In this document: positions 42,524 through 51,338 of the stretch, in pieces
How positions within the stretch are numbered: position 1 is the stretch's first letter
Layout of the letters: each line of letters starts with the position of its first letter
Assembly (NCBI GenBank): GCA_964611145.1
Contig: CAZSYM010000008.1
Span: 1-64,000, forward strand
DNA: 64,000 nucleotides
Reading direction: 5' to 3'
Origin: WFQV01 sp964611145
Lineage (GTDB): Bacteria > Bacteroidota > Ignavibacteria > Ignavibacteriales > Melioribacteraceae
Notes under the pieces: model-generated
Database searches by the model: none
Told to the model about the DNA's origin: nothing
What the model saw: the letters and a program-made list of their open reading frames with translations, nothing else
Translations under genes and position numbers: made by a program

Positions 42524-43876
42524 ATGAAACAGGTTCTTGTCCTCGGAGCGGGAAAGAGTTCCCCCTATTTGATTAAATATTTGCTTGAACAGGCTGAGAT
42601 TTACGACTGGTTCGTTACCGTTTGCGATAGAGATTATGAATTGGCGAATTCACGTGTGAATGGACACGAAAGGGGAGTTGCTGTCGAATTTGACGTCAGC
42701 GATACGGCAATGCGCCACTCTCTTATCCAAAAAGCCGATGTGGTGATAAATTTCCTCGCTCCGAAATTTCAATATTTGATTGCTATCGATTCTTTGAGCT
42801 ACGGCAAACATTGCATATCTGCTTCGTACGAGGATATTCGTCTTCACGATTTGAACAAAGATGCGGTGAAAAAGAACATTTTAATTCTGAATGAAATGGG
42901 GCTTGACCCGGGTATCGACCACATGTCCGCCATGAAGGTGATTTACGACATCAGGAAAGCTGGCGGGAATATAAAAAGTTTCATTTCGTACGGTTCGGGT
43001 TTACCCGCCCCGGAAGTTCGTTCCAATCCTTTGCGCTATTGTATTACGTGGAATCCGCGCAATGTGGTAATGGCGGGCGAATCCGGTGCGTTGTATATGG
43101 AAAACGGTAAAACAAAGATTCTTCCGCATCACGATATTTTCCGCCGTACGTGGCGAGTTAGAGTAAACGGTTTTGAAGAAGAGTTCGAAGCCTATCCGAA
43201 TAGGGACTCTTTGGTTTACAAAAAGATTTTTAAGCTGGAGAAAGTTAAAACCATGATTCGGGGAACGATGCGTTACCCCGGCTGGAGCGAGACATGGGAC
43301 CAAATTGTAAAGTTGGGAATGCCGAACGAAGGGTTGATTGTCCCCGATTTGCGTAAGAAAACATACGCGGAATTTACGGAAATGTTTTTGCCTATGAATA
43401 TTTCGGGAATGAAAATCGAGCAGAGAATGGCTAATTTCTTGGGAATAAATCCCACGGGTAAAATAATGGAGAATCTTCGTTGGCTCGGCCTTTTTTCCGA
43501 AGAGAAAATAGGAGGAAACGTAAAAACTCCTGCCGACGTGCTAATTAAATTGGTGAAAGAGAAAATGCCTTTACCGAAAGGCGCACGGGACATGGTGATC
43601 CTACAGCACGAGATAATTGCTTCTTTCCCTCATGAAAAGAAAACTAAAAAATTCATTTCCACGCTTGTAGAATACGGCGAGGCGGAAGGCTTTACGGCGA
43701 TAAGCAAAACTGTCGGTTTGCCCGCCGCTATTGCGGCTAAACTGATACTTACGGACAATCTGCCCCTTGCCGGTGTGCAACTTCCTATTCACCCTGTAAT
43801 ATTTACTCGGGTCTTGAAAGAATTGCGCTTGAACGGAATTAAATTTAAAGAGTATGTCGAGGAAATTAAAAAATAA
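42524..43876 (+). CDS. Saccharopine dehydrogenase, glutamate-forming
   Basis: A 450-residue oxidoreductase. The Rossmann motif VLVLGAGKSSPYLIKYLL is at 4-21. NFLAPKFQ, CISASYED, ILNEMGLDPGIDHMSAM and FISYGSGLPAPEVRSNPLRY are typical of the SDH half of aminoadipic semialdehyde synthase. It splits saccharopine to glutamate and aminoadipate semialdehyde with NAD. It lies 78 nt after the reductase gene with GGAG before the start, so they are probably co-transcribed. Because dapF is also present, a degradative role for this pair is more likely than lysine synthesis. Confidence 0.92.
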   Translation: MKQVLVLGAGKSSPYLIKYLLEQAEIYDWFVTVCDRDYELANSRVNGHERGVAVEFDVSDTAMRHSLIQKADVVINFLAPKFQYLIAIDSLSYGKHCISASYEDIRLHDLNKDAVKKNILILNEMGLDPGIDHMSAMKVIYDIRKAGGNIKSFISYGSGLPAPEVRSNPLRYCITWNPRNVVMAGESGALYMENGKTKILPHHDIFRRTWRVRVNGFEEEFEAYPNRDSLVYKKIFKLEKVKTMIRGTMRYPGWSETWDQIVKLGMPNEGLIVPDLRKKTYAEFTEMFLPMNISGMKIEQRMANFLGINPTGKIMENLRWLGLFSEEKIGGNVKTPADVLIKLVKEKMPLPKGARDMVILQHEIIASFPHEKKTKKFISTLVEYGEAEGFTAISKTVGLPAAIAAKLILTDNLPLAGVQLPIHPVIFTRVLKELRLNGIKFKEYVEEIKK

Positions 43877-44003
43877 TCGATAATTGCAAGCTTTTGTATT
43901 GTAGCAAATTGCGGAATTAATTATTTTAACATTTGGCAATAAGAAAATATTGCGCACTGGTTTCGAAACAAAGTTCATTCATAATTTATAAGGAGTAATT
44001 ACC

Positions 44004-44336
44004 ATGGCAATAATGATTACAGATGAATGCATCAATTGCGGTGCATGCGAGCCCGAATGCCCTAATACCGCAATATATGAAGGCGGAGTTGATTGGGAAT
44101 TAGGCGGTAAAACCTACGGACCGGATGATCCCGCTCCCTCCGGTGCTACTGGCTTTTATTCGGAAGAACATTATTACATTGTTCCCGACAAATGTACCGA
44201 ATGCGTTGGTTTCTACGACGAACCTCAATGTGCGGCTGTTTGTCCCGTTGATTGCTGTATCGCTGATCCTAATCATCCTGAGACAGAAGAAGAACTTATG
44301 GCGAAGAAAGAAAAACTGGATGAAATAGGAAGATAA
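44004..44336 (+). CDS. 2[4Fe-4S] ferredoxin, Alvin type
   Basis: A 110-residue ferredoxin with two cluster motifs. CINCGACEPECP near the N-terminus and CTECVGFYDEPQCAAVCPVDCC in the second half (split: CTECVGFYDEP, QCAAVCP) include the longer spacing typical of Allochromatium-type low-potential ferredoxins. An acidic tail with EEELMAKKEKLDEIG follows. TAAGGAG precedes the start. It appears monocistronic, with a strong terminator behind. Such proteins donate electrons to low-potential oxidoreductases such as pyruvate or 2-oxoacid:ferredoxin enzymes. Confidence 0.93.
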   Translation: MAIMITDECINCGACEPECPNTAIYEGGVDWELGGKTYGPDDPAPSGATGFYSEEHYYIVPDKCTECVGFYDEPQCAAVCPVDCCIADPNHPETEEELMAKKEKLDEIGR

Positions 44337-44358
44337 TTATTGTTATAAAACAATTTTC

Positions 44359-44388
44359 AAAAGGACACTCCGCCGAGTGTCCTTTTGA
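44359..44388 (+). terminator. Intrinsic terminator after the ferredoxin gene
   Basis: A perfect 12-bp stem (AAAAGGACACTC 44359-44370, GAGTGTCCTTTT 44375-44386) has a CGCC loop. The stem's own T-run forms the tract, and the mirror A-run allows use from both strands. Confidence 0.9.
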
Positions 44389-44434
44389 GTTTTAAAGATA
44401 TAAACAATTTCTTACACGAAAATAAAAGACAACA

Positions 44435-46537
44435 ATGAAAAGTTCATTTTTTATTAGCCTGGCTTTGGCTTTCGTGTTTTTTTATTCATTTGATTCGGGA
44501 AAAGACGTGTACGTTAATGAAATCGCCAAGCTATCCGATGTAAAGAGTTTACAAAAAGTGCTGGATAGGTATTATACCGATGAAAAACTTGGTTCTTTTG
44601 TTTCAAACGGAAAGACGTACTTCAGATTGTTTGCACCTTCCGCCGCGAGGGTCGAGCTTTGGACATTTAAAACGCCTTCCGATACGCCGGGAAATTATTA
44701 CCCGATGATAAGAAAAAATAACGGCGTTTGGGAAACCAAACTTACGGGAGAACGCTTTGGCATGTTCTACGGTTTTAGGGTTTATTCAAAAGAGGACTTG
44801 TTAAATAAAAAATCCGTTCCCCTTTGTGTGGATCCCTACGCAAAGGCGGTTGCGACTTATACGGATTACCTTAATCCTCGCAAGGCAATTGTTTACAAGG
44901 ACAATTTCAATTGGGAAGATGATAAATGGATTCAAAGGGATTGGCGGGATTTGATTATTTATGAAATGCACATTCGGGACATGACGGCACATCCCAGCTC
45001 CGGTGCCAAGCATCCCGGGTCATATCAAGGTATGGTGGAGGAAAATATCAGGGGCGGATTGAATTATATCAAAAAACTTGGCGTCAATACCGTGGAAATT
45101 TTGCCCGCCATGGAATACGGCTATATGGAAATTCCGTATCTGGATTCGCTTGACGGTTTTTATAATACATGGAATCCTTATGAGCGAAATCATTGGGGCT
45201 ATATGACTTCCAACTTCTTTGCTCCCGCTTCTTATTATTCGTATGATTGGAAAAGCCTTAAGCGCCATGTGTGGATTGGCACCGATGCCCGCCAGATTAA
45301 CGATTTCAAAAAAATGGTTAAGGCTTTCCATAAAGCCGGTATAGGTGTTATGATGGACGTGGTGTTTAATCACCTTTCCGAATATGAGATGGGAAATTTG
45401 AAACAAATTGACAAAACGTATTATTTCCGCTTGAGGGCGGACGGCAACTTTGAATCTCAAAGCTATTGCGGTAACGATTTGCGAACCGAAGCGCCAATGA
45501 TGAGACGTTTGATTGTGGAGAGCGTTCTTTATTGGATGAGCGAATTTCATATTGACGGTTTCCGTTTTGATTTGGGAAAGCTAATTGACTGGAAAACCAT
45601 AGAAACCGTAATTGCCGAAGCGAGAAAATTAAATCCGTATGTCGTTTTTGTTTGTGAGCCGTGGGGCGGAGGATATGACCCGACGGGCTTTTCCCAACGA
45701 GGATGGGGAGCGTGGAACGATCAAATACGAAACGGTATTAAAGGGCAAAATCCTATTAACGGACAAGGTTGGATTTTCGGCAAGTGGTACGGCAATAATA
45801 ATATCAAGCGGATCGAAAGTTATGTAAACGGTACTCTACTGAAAGATAAGGGGGGATTGTTTTATAAAAAAGAACATTCGGTAAATTATTTGGAATCGCA
45901 CGATGACTACACTTTGGGGGATTTTATTCGAATCGGGAGCGGGGAAGTGAAGCCGAACGCCGTGATAAAAAATGTGAAAAAGCACGGTACCCTTTCCGAA
46001 CGACAATTGAAATTGAACAAGCTGGCGGCTCTTTTCCTTTTGACTTCGCAAGGTATAACTATGATTTCCGAAGGACAGGAATTCGCTCGTAGCAAAGTGA
46101 TTCCGTGGAATATTTCCGTACCGGATAAACATAGAGGGCAAATGGACCACAACAGCTATAATAAGGATAATTCAACGAATTATCTCGATTATGAATTTGC
46201 GGATTTGAACAGAGAGTTGGTTGAGTATTACAAGGGTTTGATATTGCTCCGAAAGACTTTCCCCGCTTTTCGCAGAGCCGCATACGAGGATATTAAATTT
46301 TATGAAAATTCCGAATTCCCTTTCGCTCTTGCTTATACGGTTAAATATGGCGGGAAAGAGTTTTTTGTGGCTTTTAACGCCGAGCAAAAAAGAAAAGTAT
46401 CTTTCGATTTGCCTGACGGAACGTGGGAAATACTTGTAAACAAAGACATTGCGGGCATCGAGCCTCTTGGCACGGTAAAGAATAGGCTTTATCTTCCGCC
46501 TGTTACGGGTGCGGTTTTAAAATTAGAAGGAGAATAA
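44435..46537 (+). CDS. Secreted GH13 alpha-glucan hydrolase, pullulanase-like
   Basis: A 700-residue enzyme with a signal peptide (MKSSFFISLALAFVFFYSF). A CBM48-like domain (about 50-150; FRLFAPSAARVELWTF) precedes the GH13 barrel. Conserved regions are DVVFNHLSEYE, FRFDLGKLID (nucleophile Asp about 379), VCEPWG (acid/base Glu about 407) and ESHDD (about 487-491). The C-terminal beta domain is about 620-700. The order CBM48-GH13 with this region set resembles type I pullulanases or isoamylases, so alpha-1,6 or mixed glucan hydrolysis is likely. A vanX-like gene follows after 3 nt. Confidence 0.88.
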   Translation: MKSSFFISLALAFVFFYSFDSGKDVYVNEIAKLSDVKSLQKVLDRYYTDEKLGSFVSNGKTYFRLFAPSAARVELWTFKTPSDTPGNYYPMIRKNNGVWETKLTGERFGMFYGFRVYSKEDLLNKKSVPLCVDPYAKAVATYTDYLNPRKAIVYKDNFNWEDDKWIQRDWRDLIIYEMHIRDMTAHPSSGAKHPGSYQGMVEENIRGGLNYIKKLGVNTVEILPAMEYGYMEIPYLDSLDGFYNTWNPYERNHWGYMTSNFFAPASYYSYDWKSLKRHVWIGTDARQINDFKKMVKAFHKAGIGVMMDVVFNHLSEYEMGNLKQIDKTYYFRLRADGNFESQSYCGNDLRTEAPMMRRLIVESVLYWMSEFHIDGFRFDLGKLIDWKTIETVIAEARKLNPYVVFVCEPWGGGYDPTGFSQRGWGAWNDQIRNGIKGQNPINGQGWIFGKWYGNNNIKRIESYVNGTLLKDKGGLFYKKEHSVNYLESHDDYTLGDFIRIGSGEVKPNAVIKNVKKHGTLSERQLKLNKLAALFLLTSQGITMISEGQEFARSKVIPWNISVPDKHRGQMDHNSYNKDNSTNYLDYEFADLNRELVEYYKGLILLRKTFPAFRRAAYEDIKFYENSEFPFALAYTVKYGGKEFFVAFNAEQKRKVSFDLPDGTWEILVNKDIAGIEPLGTVKNRLYLPPVTGAVLKLEGE

Positions 46538-46540
46538 AAA

Positions 46541-47146
46541 ATGAGAAGATTTTTATTCGGCATGTTCTACATGATAATTATTGTTTCCCTTTATGCGCAA
46601 TCGGATACTAGCCTTGTTTGGCTTGGCTCCGTCGATTCTACTATTGCCACGGACGTTCGCTATGCTACAAGGAATAATTTCACACATCAGGTTTTATACT
46701 CTACGGATAAAGTATATTTGCGAAAAGTGGTTGCCGAACATCTTGCAAAGGCGAACGCTTACGTGAAGGAAAAGTACGGTTTGCGTTTAAAGGTATTCGA
46801 CGGGTATCGTCCTCTTTCCGTGCAGAAAAAGATGTGGGCTATTGTACCGGATAGTCGCTATGTGGCTAATCCCCAAAACGGCTCGCGCCATAATAGGGGT
46901 GCTGCGGTGGATGTTACGCTTATTGATTCTACCGGTAAAGAATTGGATATGGGAACCGAATTTGACAATTTTACCGAGAAGGCTCATTATGATTATCCGA
47001 AACTTACACCTCGACAAAAGGCAAATCGCAAGTTGTTGAGAGATGTTATGAAAAAGTTCGGGTTTGAACCTTTGGAAACAGAATGGTGGCATTTCGATTA
47101 TCACGGATGGCGCAGGTTTTCTATTCTGGATAAACCGATTAAGTGA
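46541..47146 (+). CDS. Secreted D-alanyl-D-alanine dipeptidase, VanX/DdpX family
   Basis: A 201-residue zinc peptidase with a signal peptide (MRRFLFGMFYMIIIVSLYAQ), so it acts in the periplasm. Zinc ligands lie in SRHNRGAAVDV (SxHxxGxAxD, about 113-123) and in ETEWWHFDY (ExxWH), which also holds the catalytic Glu. VFDGYRPLSVQKKMW contains the conserved Arg. It hydrolyses D-Ala-D-Ala, here more likely for peptidoglycan recycling or use as nutrient than for glycopeptide resistance, as no vanA or vanH homologue is near. AGAAGGAG precedes the start. Confidence 0.93.
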   Translation: MRRFLFGMFYMIIIVSLYAQSDTSLVWLGSVDSTIATDVRYATRNNFTHQVLYSTDKVYLRKVVAEHLAKANAYVKEKYGLRLKVFDGYRPLSVQKKMWAIVPDSRYVANPQNGSRHNRGAAVDVTLIDSTGKELDMGTEFDNFTEKAHYDYPKLTPRQKANRKLLRDVMKKFGFEPLETEWWHFDYHGWRRFSILDKPIK

Positions 47147-47164
47147 TTTTTAAAATGGCAAAAA
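47093..47164. terminator. Bidirectional terminator between vanX-like and csp genes (stem 47164-47175 with 47182-47193)
   Basis: The right boundary is 47193. AAAATCCCCTTG at 47164-47175 pairs perfectly (12 bp) with CAAGGGGATTTT at 47182-47193, with a 6-nt loop. A-run and T-run ends let it serve both the plus-strand dipeptidase gene and the minus-strand cold-shock gene. Confidence 0.85.
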
Positions 47165-47209
47165 AAATCCCCTTGTGTTTGCAAGGGGATTTTGATGTGG
47201 AGCTCAAAA

Positions 47210-47410
47210 TTATTCTACTGTAACGTGAACCGCCTGTAGTCCTTTTTCTCCTTCTTCAACATCGAATTTAACGGTGTCCTCTTCGTTCAAAGTTTTGTAG
47301 CCGTCACCTTCGATTGAGCTGTAATGGACGAAAATGTCTTCGCCGTTTTCTCTTGTGATAAAACCGTAGCCTTTGTCGGCATTAAACCACTTTACTTTTC
47401 CGGTTTCCAT
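47210..47410 (-). CDS. Cold-shock domain protein, CspA family
   Basis: A 66-residue single cold-shock domain. METGKVKWFNADKGYGFITRE contains RNP1 (KGYGFI) and DIFVHYSSIEG contains RNP2 (IFVHY; aromatic RNA-contact residues kept). It should bind single-stranded RNA or DNA and act as an RNA chaperone. AAGGA precedes the start. The upstream gap to dnaG is about 385 bp, long enough for the extended 5' leader usual for csp genes, although no cold-box could be identified. Confidence 0.95.
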   Translation of the reverse strand: METGKVKWFNADKGYGFITRENGEDIFVHYSSIEGDGYKTLNEEDTVKFDVEEGEKGLQAVHVTVE

Positions 47411-47796
47411 TTGTAGTTCCTTATTTTGTTGCTGTTAAAAAACGTACTCGAAATCGCCCTTTACTTATTGAAGCCTGGTACCGAGGGATGTTTTTTGAAA
47501 CAACCGGGGATACTGCTTTGCGAATGGCGTAAAACAAGTACAAAAATTACAAGAGTTAAGATAGACTTAATTTTGTCAAATAGCAAATAAGAAGAAAATA
47601 TTTTTGTGAGAAAAAGAGGGAAGGAGGCAGAGCTTCCGCAAAAATTTTTTATTGACTTACTAGCACTGATTCATTCTCGTAGCGATAGTACTCACTTATG
47701 AAAACTTCTGATTTTTTTATTATTTTTATTTTCGTTTCCTCGTGAAATTAAAACCGGCTTTCGCCCCATGTTAAAAAACTCTAAATCCGAGAACAG
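47411..47796. other. Divergent intergenic region, about 385 bp
   Basis: This gap separates the minus-strand cold-shock gene from plus-strand dnaG. It is AT-rich, with short inverted repeats such as GGAAG/CTTCC around 47620-47636. I see a TTGACA-like hexamer on the minus strand near 47575 and TTGACT at 47652 on the plus strand, but neither has a convincing -10 partner. No open frame or RNA gene was recognised. Confidence 0.5.
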
Positions 47797-49662
47797 ATGA
47801 GAATACCACAGGAAAAAATCGAAGAGATAAAAAACAGCGTTAGTATTGTGGATTTTATTTCCCAGTACGTTCCGCTGAAAAAGGCTGGCAAGAACTATCG
47901 CGGGCTTTGTCCTTTCCACACGGAAAAAACCCCCTCTTTTATGGTGAGCGACCAAAAACAAATATTTCATTGTTTCGGTTGTCACAAGGGCGGGAATGTT
48001 TTTACGTTTTTGATGGAATACAAGAAAATCTCCTTTTACGAAGCTGTGGAGGAAATAGCACAATATGCCGGTATTCCGCTTAAGTTCGAAAAAGATTCGG
48101 CGTCGAAGGATGCCACGGAGTTGCTTTATGAAATAAACCTGCAAGCGGCAAAGTTCTTTTCGGATAAACTCCTTAATTCCCCGGAAGGCGAAAGGGCAAG
48201 GGAGTATTTTAAGGAAAGAAAAATCAAGCTTGCCACTCAAAGGGCGTTCGGATTAGGATATGCACCGGATAGTTGGTCCGCCTTGAAAAATCATTTGGAA
48301 GAGTTAAAATTGCCACTCGATAAAGCGATTGAATTGGGTTTGTTAGACCGCAAGGAAAAGGGTGCACCTTACGATAAATTCCGCGGTAGAGTTATTTTCC
48401 CTATCTTTTCCACGAACGGGCGCGTTGTGGGATTCGGCGGACGTGTGCTTGTGCCTTCGGAAAAGGCGCCTAAGTATTTGAATTCCCCCGAATCCCGTAT
48501 TTACTCCAAGAGAAGAACTCTTTACGGATTATATCATTCCAAGGAAGAAATTATGAAATTGGATTCCGCCATTTTGGTGGAAGGTTATATGGATCTTATT
48601 TCGCTTTATCAGGCGGGAATTAAAAACGTTGTCGCTTCCTCCGGAACGGCTCTCACGGAAGAACAGGTGCAATTGCTTTCGCGGTTCACTAAAAACATTG
48701 TTGTGCTTTTCGATGCGGATTCCGCTGGACAAAGCGCGGCGATGAGAAGCATAGAGCTTTTACTTAAACAGGATTTCGAAATCCGAATGTTGACTCTACC
48801 CGAAGGAGAAGACCCAGACTCTTTTGTTAATAAATACGGCGTGGAGGAATTCCGCGAGGAATTAAGCCGAACCATGAATTTCCTTGAGTTTCAAATGCGT
48901 CAGTTCGAAAAAGCGGGAATGCTGGAAGACCCCGCCAAACAAGCCCAAGCCATTCGCGAGCTTATTAAAACTGCGGCTCTCATTTCCGACGAATTGAAAA
49001 GAAATTTGCACCTCCGCAATATCGCACGAAAGTTTAATCTGCGGGAAAAAATGCTCGAACAGGAAATGGATAAGTTCATTCGATTGGCTAAGAAGAGCGA
49101 GGTTAAACGGCGGAATGTTACAAAGCTCCCTCCTGTGGAAAAGGAAAAACAAGCCGGTGGGAAAGCATTTCTTTCGGGCGGTACTTTCGAGCGGGAAATT
49201 ATCCGATTGCTTTTCGAGGGGAAAAAGGAAATAATGGATTTGATTTTTGATAATGTCCCTATAAACGAAATAAGCGATACGAATTTGCGTCAAATTGCCG
49301 AGTCCGTTTTTGAAAATTATCGCAATGGAGTTTATCTCCCTTCGGATTTGATTGACGATTTGCCTTCGGAGGAACTTAAGGATTTAACGCGGGAACTAAT
49401 CCTGAACGAAGCGGAAATTAGCCGTCGCTGGGAAGAAATTGCTGTCGATGGTAGTAATGAAATCGATTTATTGGGGTTTACCAAGGAATTGGTGAATCGT
49501 TATAAGCTTAAAATGATTGACAAAATGATGCGGGAAATTCAGGAACAAATTAGTATGAAGGAAAATTCTCCGGAAGCGCTCGAGGAGTTATTCGAGCAGT
49601 TACGCATCTGGCAAAATGAAAAAAAGGAACTTTTAGAATTGGTGAGTAAAAATGCGAGGTAA
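47797..49662 (+). CDS. dnaG: DNA primase DnaG
   Basis: A 621-residue primase that makes RNA primers at replication forks. The N-terminal CHC2 zinc finger (CPFH at about 39-42, then CFGCHKGG at about 60-67) is followed by the catalytic core and the TOPRIM domain (AILVEGYMDLISLYQ; metal residues in FDADSAGQ and EGEDPDSF). The C-terminal part (about 450-621) is helical and would contact DnaB. Length is normal. ATG 47797 has GAGAACAG upstream. It overlaps the following GH13 gene by 11 nt. Confidence 0.97.
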   Translation: MRIPQEKIEEIKNSVSIVDFISQYVPLKKAGKNYRGLCPFHTEKTPSFMVSDQKQIFHCFGCHKGGNVFTFLMEYKKISFYEAVEEIAQYAGIPLKFEKDSASKDATELLYEINLQAAKFFSDKLLNSPEGERAREYFKERKIKLATQRAFGLGYAPDSWSALKNHLEELKLPLDKAIELGLLDRKEKGAPYDKFRGRVIFPIFSTNGRVVGFGGRVLVPSEKAPKYLNSPESRIYSKRRTLYGLYHSKEEIMKLDSAILVEGYMDLISLYQAGIKNVVASSGTALTEEQVQLLSRFTKNIVVLFDADSAGQSAAMRSIELLLKQDFEIRMLTLPEGEDPDSFVNKYGVEEFREELSRTMNFLEFQMRQFEKAGMLEDPAKQAQAIRELIKTAALISDELKRNLHLRNIARKFNLREKMLEQEMDKFIRLAKKSEVKRRNVTKLPPVEKEKQAGGKAFLSGGTFEREIIRLLFEGKKEIMDLIFDNVPINEISDTNLRQIAESVFENYRNGVYLPSDLIDDLPSEELKDLTRELILNEAEISRRWEEIAVDGSNEIDLLGFTKELVNRYKLKMIDKMMREIQEQISMKENSPEALEELFEQLRIWQNEKKELLELVSKNAR

Positions 49663-51130
49663 TCCCAATTTATACGAAATCAATACGAGAGTATGGATAA
49701 AAAGATTCGGTTCTCCGGAAGCCCCGGCAACATTGGGCACGGTGCCAATCGAGTATTGGGAGGACTTGAAAAATAAGGGGATGGATGCCGTCTGGTTGAT
49801 GGGAATTTGGAAAACCAGTGAGGAGGCTACGGAAAAATATTGCTTCGTTGACGGATTGAAAAGCGAATATTCAAAAGCTTTGCGAGATTGGGAAGATGAA
49901 GATGTTATAGGTTCTCCTTACGCAATAGATTCTTACGAAGTTAATCCCGAGCTTGGCACCGAAGCCGATTTGCTGGAATTAAAGAGAAAATTGAATTCTC
50001 TGGGAATAGCTTTAATTTTGGACTTTATCCCCAACCATTTCAGTGCGGAATCGAAATTATTGAAAGAGCGACCGGAGATTTTTCTTTCGGCGGAAAAGAA
50101 ATTTTACGAAGAAGATCCTTACACTTTTTTCAAGCCGTTTCCAAACGAGGAGAAATATTTTGCTCATGGACGAGACCCTTTCTTTCCCGCGTGGCAGGAT
50201 ACCGTGCAAGTGAATTATTATTCGGACGAGGCGCGGGAATTCATGATTAATCAACTTTTACGCTTGACAAAACTTGCCGACGGCGTGCGATGCGATATGG
50301 CAATGCTGGCTATGAACAATGTTTTCGGTAATACTTGGGGCGGAGTGCTTGCGCATGCGTATTATTCAAAACCGAAAGAAGAATTTTGGAAACTGGCTAT
50401 TGATATAGTTAAACGTTTCCGAGAGGATTTTATTTTTATTGCCGAAGCTTATTGGGATTTGGAATACGAATTACAACAATTAGGTTTTGATTTCACTTAT
50501 GATAAAAAACTTTTGGATAGAATGCTCGAGGGGAGTGCACAAGAAGTACGTGCTCATTTGAATGCGGAAGAATCTTATCGTAGAAAATCCGTTCGCTTTA
50601 TTGAAAATCACGACGAGCAACGGGCGATGACTTCTATGGGCAAAAATAAATCTCGCGCCGCCGCCGTTATAATGAGCACAGTGGAAGGGATGCATCTTTA
50701 CTACGACGGACAATTCGAGGGAAAGAGAATTAAGCTACCCGTGCAATTGGGTCGCGAACCTGTCGAAAAGCCGATTGAATGTATTGTAGAACATTACAAA
50801 GTTTTGCTCGAAATTACAAACGAGGAGATTTTCCATTCCGGCTATTGGATGATGCGCACGGTTGAATCGGCGGGCGAAGGGGACGATTCGAATAAAAATC
50901 TGATAGCATGGAGCTGGCGATGGCTTGATGAGAAAAGATTGGTTGTGGTCAATTTTAGCGACGAGCGTTCTCGCGGAAGGATTAAATTGGAACTGAACGA
51001 ATACCCGCGCAATTTTAAGTTATGGGATTTACTCAATCACGTGCAGTACGTCCGCGAAACCTCGGAAGTGGAAACAATGGGGCTTTACGTGGAATTGGCT
51101 CCTTTTAAGGCTCATATTTTTGCATATTAA
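49652..51130 (+). CDS. Cytoplasmic GH13 alpha-amylase family protein
   Basis: A 492-residue GH13 protein without signal peptide. Conserved regions are ILDFIPNHFS, ADGVRCDMAML (nucleophile Asp about 214), FIAEAYWD (acid/base Glu about 264) and FIENHDEQRA (Asp about 321), all intact. It lacks CBM48 and differs clearly from the secreted GH13 at 44435. It probably acts on cytoplasmic maltodextrins or glycogen, but transglycosylation is also possible. It overlaps dnaG by 11 nt, with TTGGTGAG as a poor RBS, so its translation probably depends on dnaG. The stop falls at the edge of a repeat-rich gap. Confidence 0.85.
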   Translation: MRGNPNLYEINTRVWIKRFGSPEAPATLGTVPIEYWEDLKNKGMDAVWLMGIWKTSEEATEKYCFVDGLKSEYSKALRDWEDEDVIGSPYAIDSYEVNPELGTEADLLELKRKLNSLGIALILDFIPNHFSAESKLLKERPEIFLSAEKKFYEEDPYTFFKPFPNEEKYFAHGRDPFFPAWQDTVQVNYYSDEAREFMINQLLRLTKLADGVRCDMAMLAMNNVFGNTWGGVLAHAYYSKPKEEFWKLAIDIVKRFREDFIFIAEAYWDLEYELQQLGFDFTYDKKLLDRMLEGSAQEVRAHLNAEESYRRKSVRFIENHDEQRAMTSMGKNKSRAAAVIMSTVEGMHLYYDGQFEGKRIKLPVQLGREPVEKPIECIVEHYKVLLEITNEEIFHSGYWMMRTVESAGEGDDSNKNLIAWSWRWLDEKRLVVVNFSDERSRGRIKLELNEYPRNFKLWDLLNHVQYVRETSEVETMGLYVELAPFKAHIFAY

Positions 51131-51188
51131 TGCTCCCTTAGATATCCGAGCTTTACATGGTCTTTTCCGTTCTATAGATAAAAGGTGC

Positions 51189-51211
51189 AGAGGTTCAAAG
51201 GCACAAAGGCT
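51189..51211 (+). repeat. Diverged 23-bp direct repeat, copy 1
   Basis: AGAGGTTCAAAGGCACAAAG plus 3 bases matches copy 2 at 51316-51338 at 18 of 23 positions. All five differences are transitions. Confidence 0.6.
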
Positions 51212-51221
51212 AGTGGCATGT

Positions 51222-51280
51222 GGCAAAGAGCATAGTGCATGGGGAAATTACCCTTTGCGCTTTGCCCCATGCCCTTTGCC
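51222..51280. repeat. Long imperfect hairpin
   Basis: GGCAAAG at 51222-51228 pairs with CTTTGCC at 51274-51280. Pairing continues inward through GCAT, G and GCA blocks with a few mismatches, mostly A-C. The loop region is near 51245-51257. The arms look like variants of one repeat unit. No T-run follows. Confidence 0.6.
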
Positions 51281-51315
51281 TCATATCTGTGATTATCCGT
51301 CCAGTGTCCTATGAA

Positions 51316-51338
51316 AGAGGCTCGAAGGTACAAAGATT
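51316..51338 (+). repeat. Diverged 23-bp direct repeat, copy 2
   Basis: AGAGGCTCGAAGGTACAAAG plus 3 bases is the second copy of the repeat at 51189-51211. The hairpin lies between the two. Confidence 0.6.

Noticed and set aside
46541..47146. Glycopeptide resistance locus
   Set aside because: Only the VanX-like dipeptidase is present. The ligase, dehydrogenase and two-component regulator of such loci are absent nearby.
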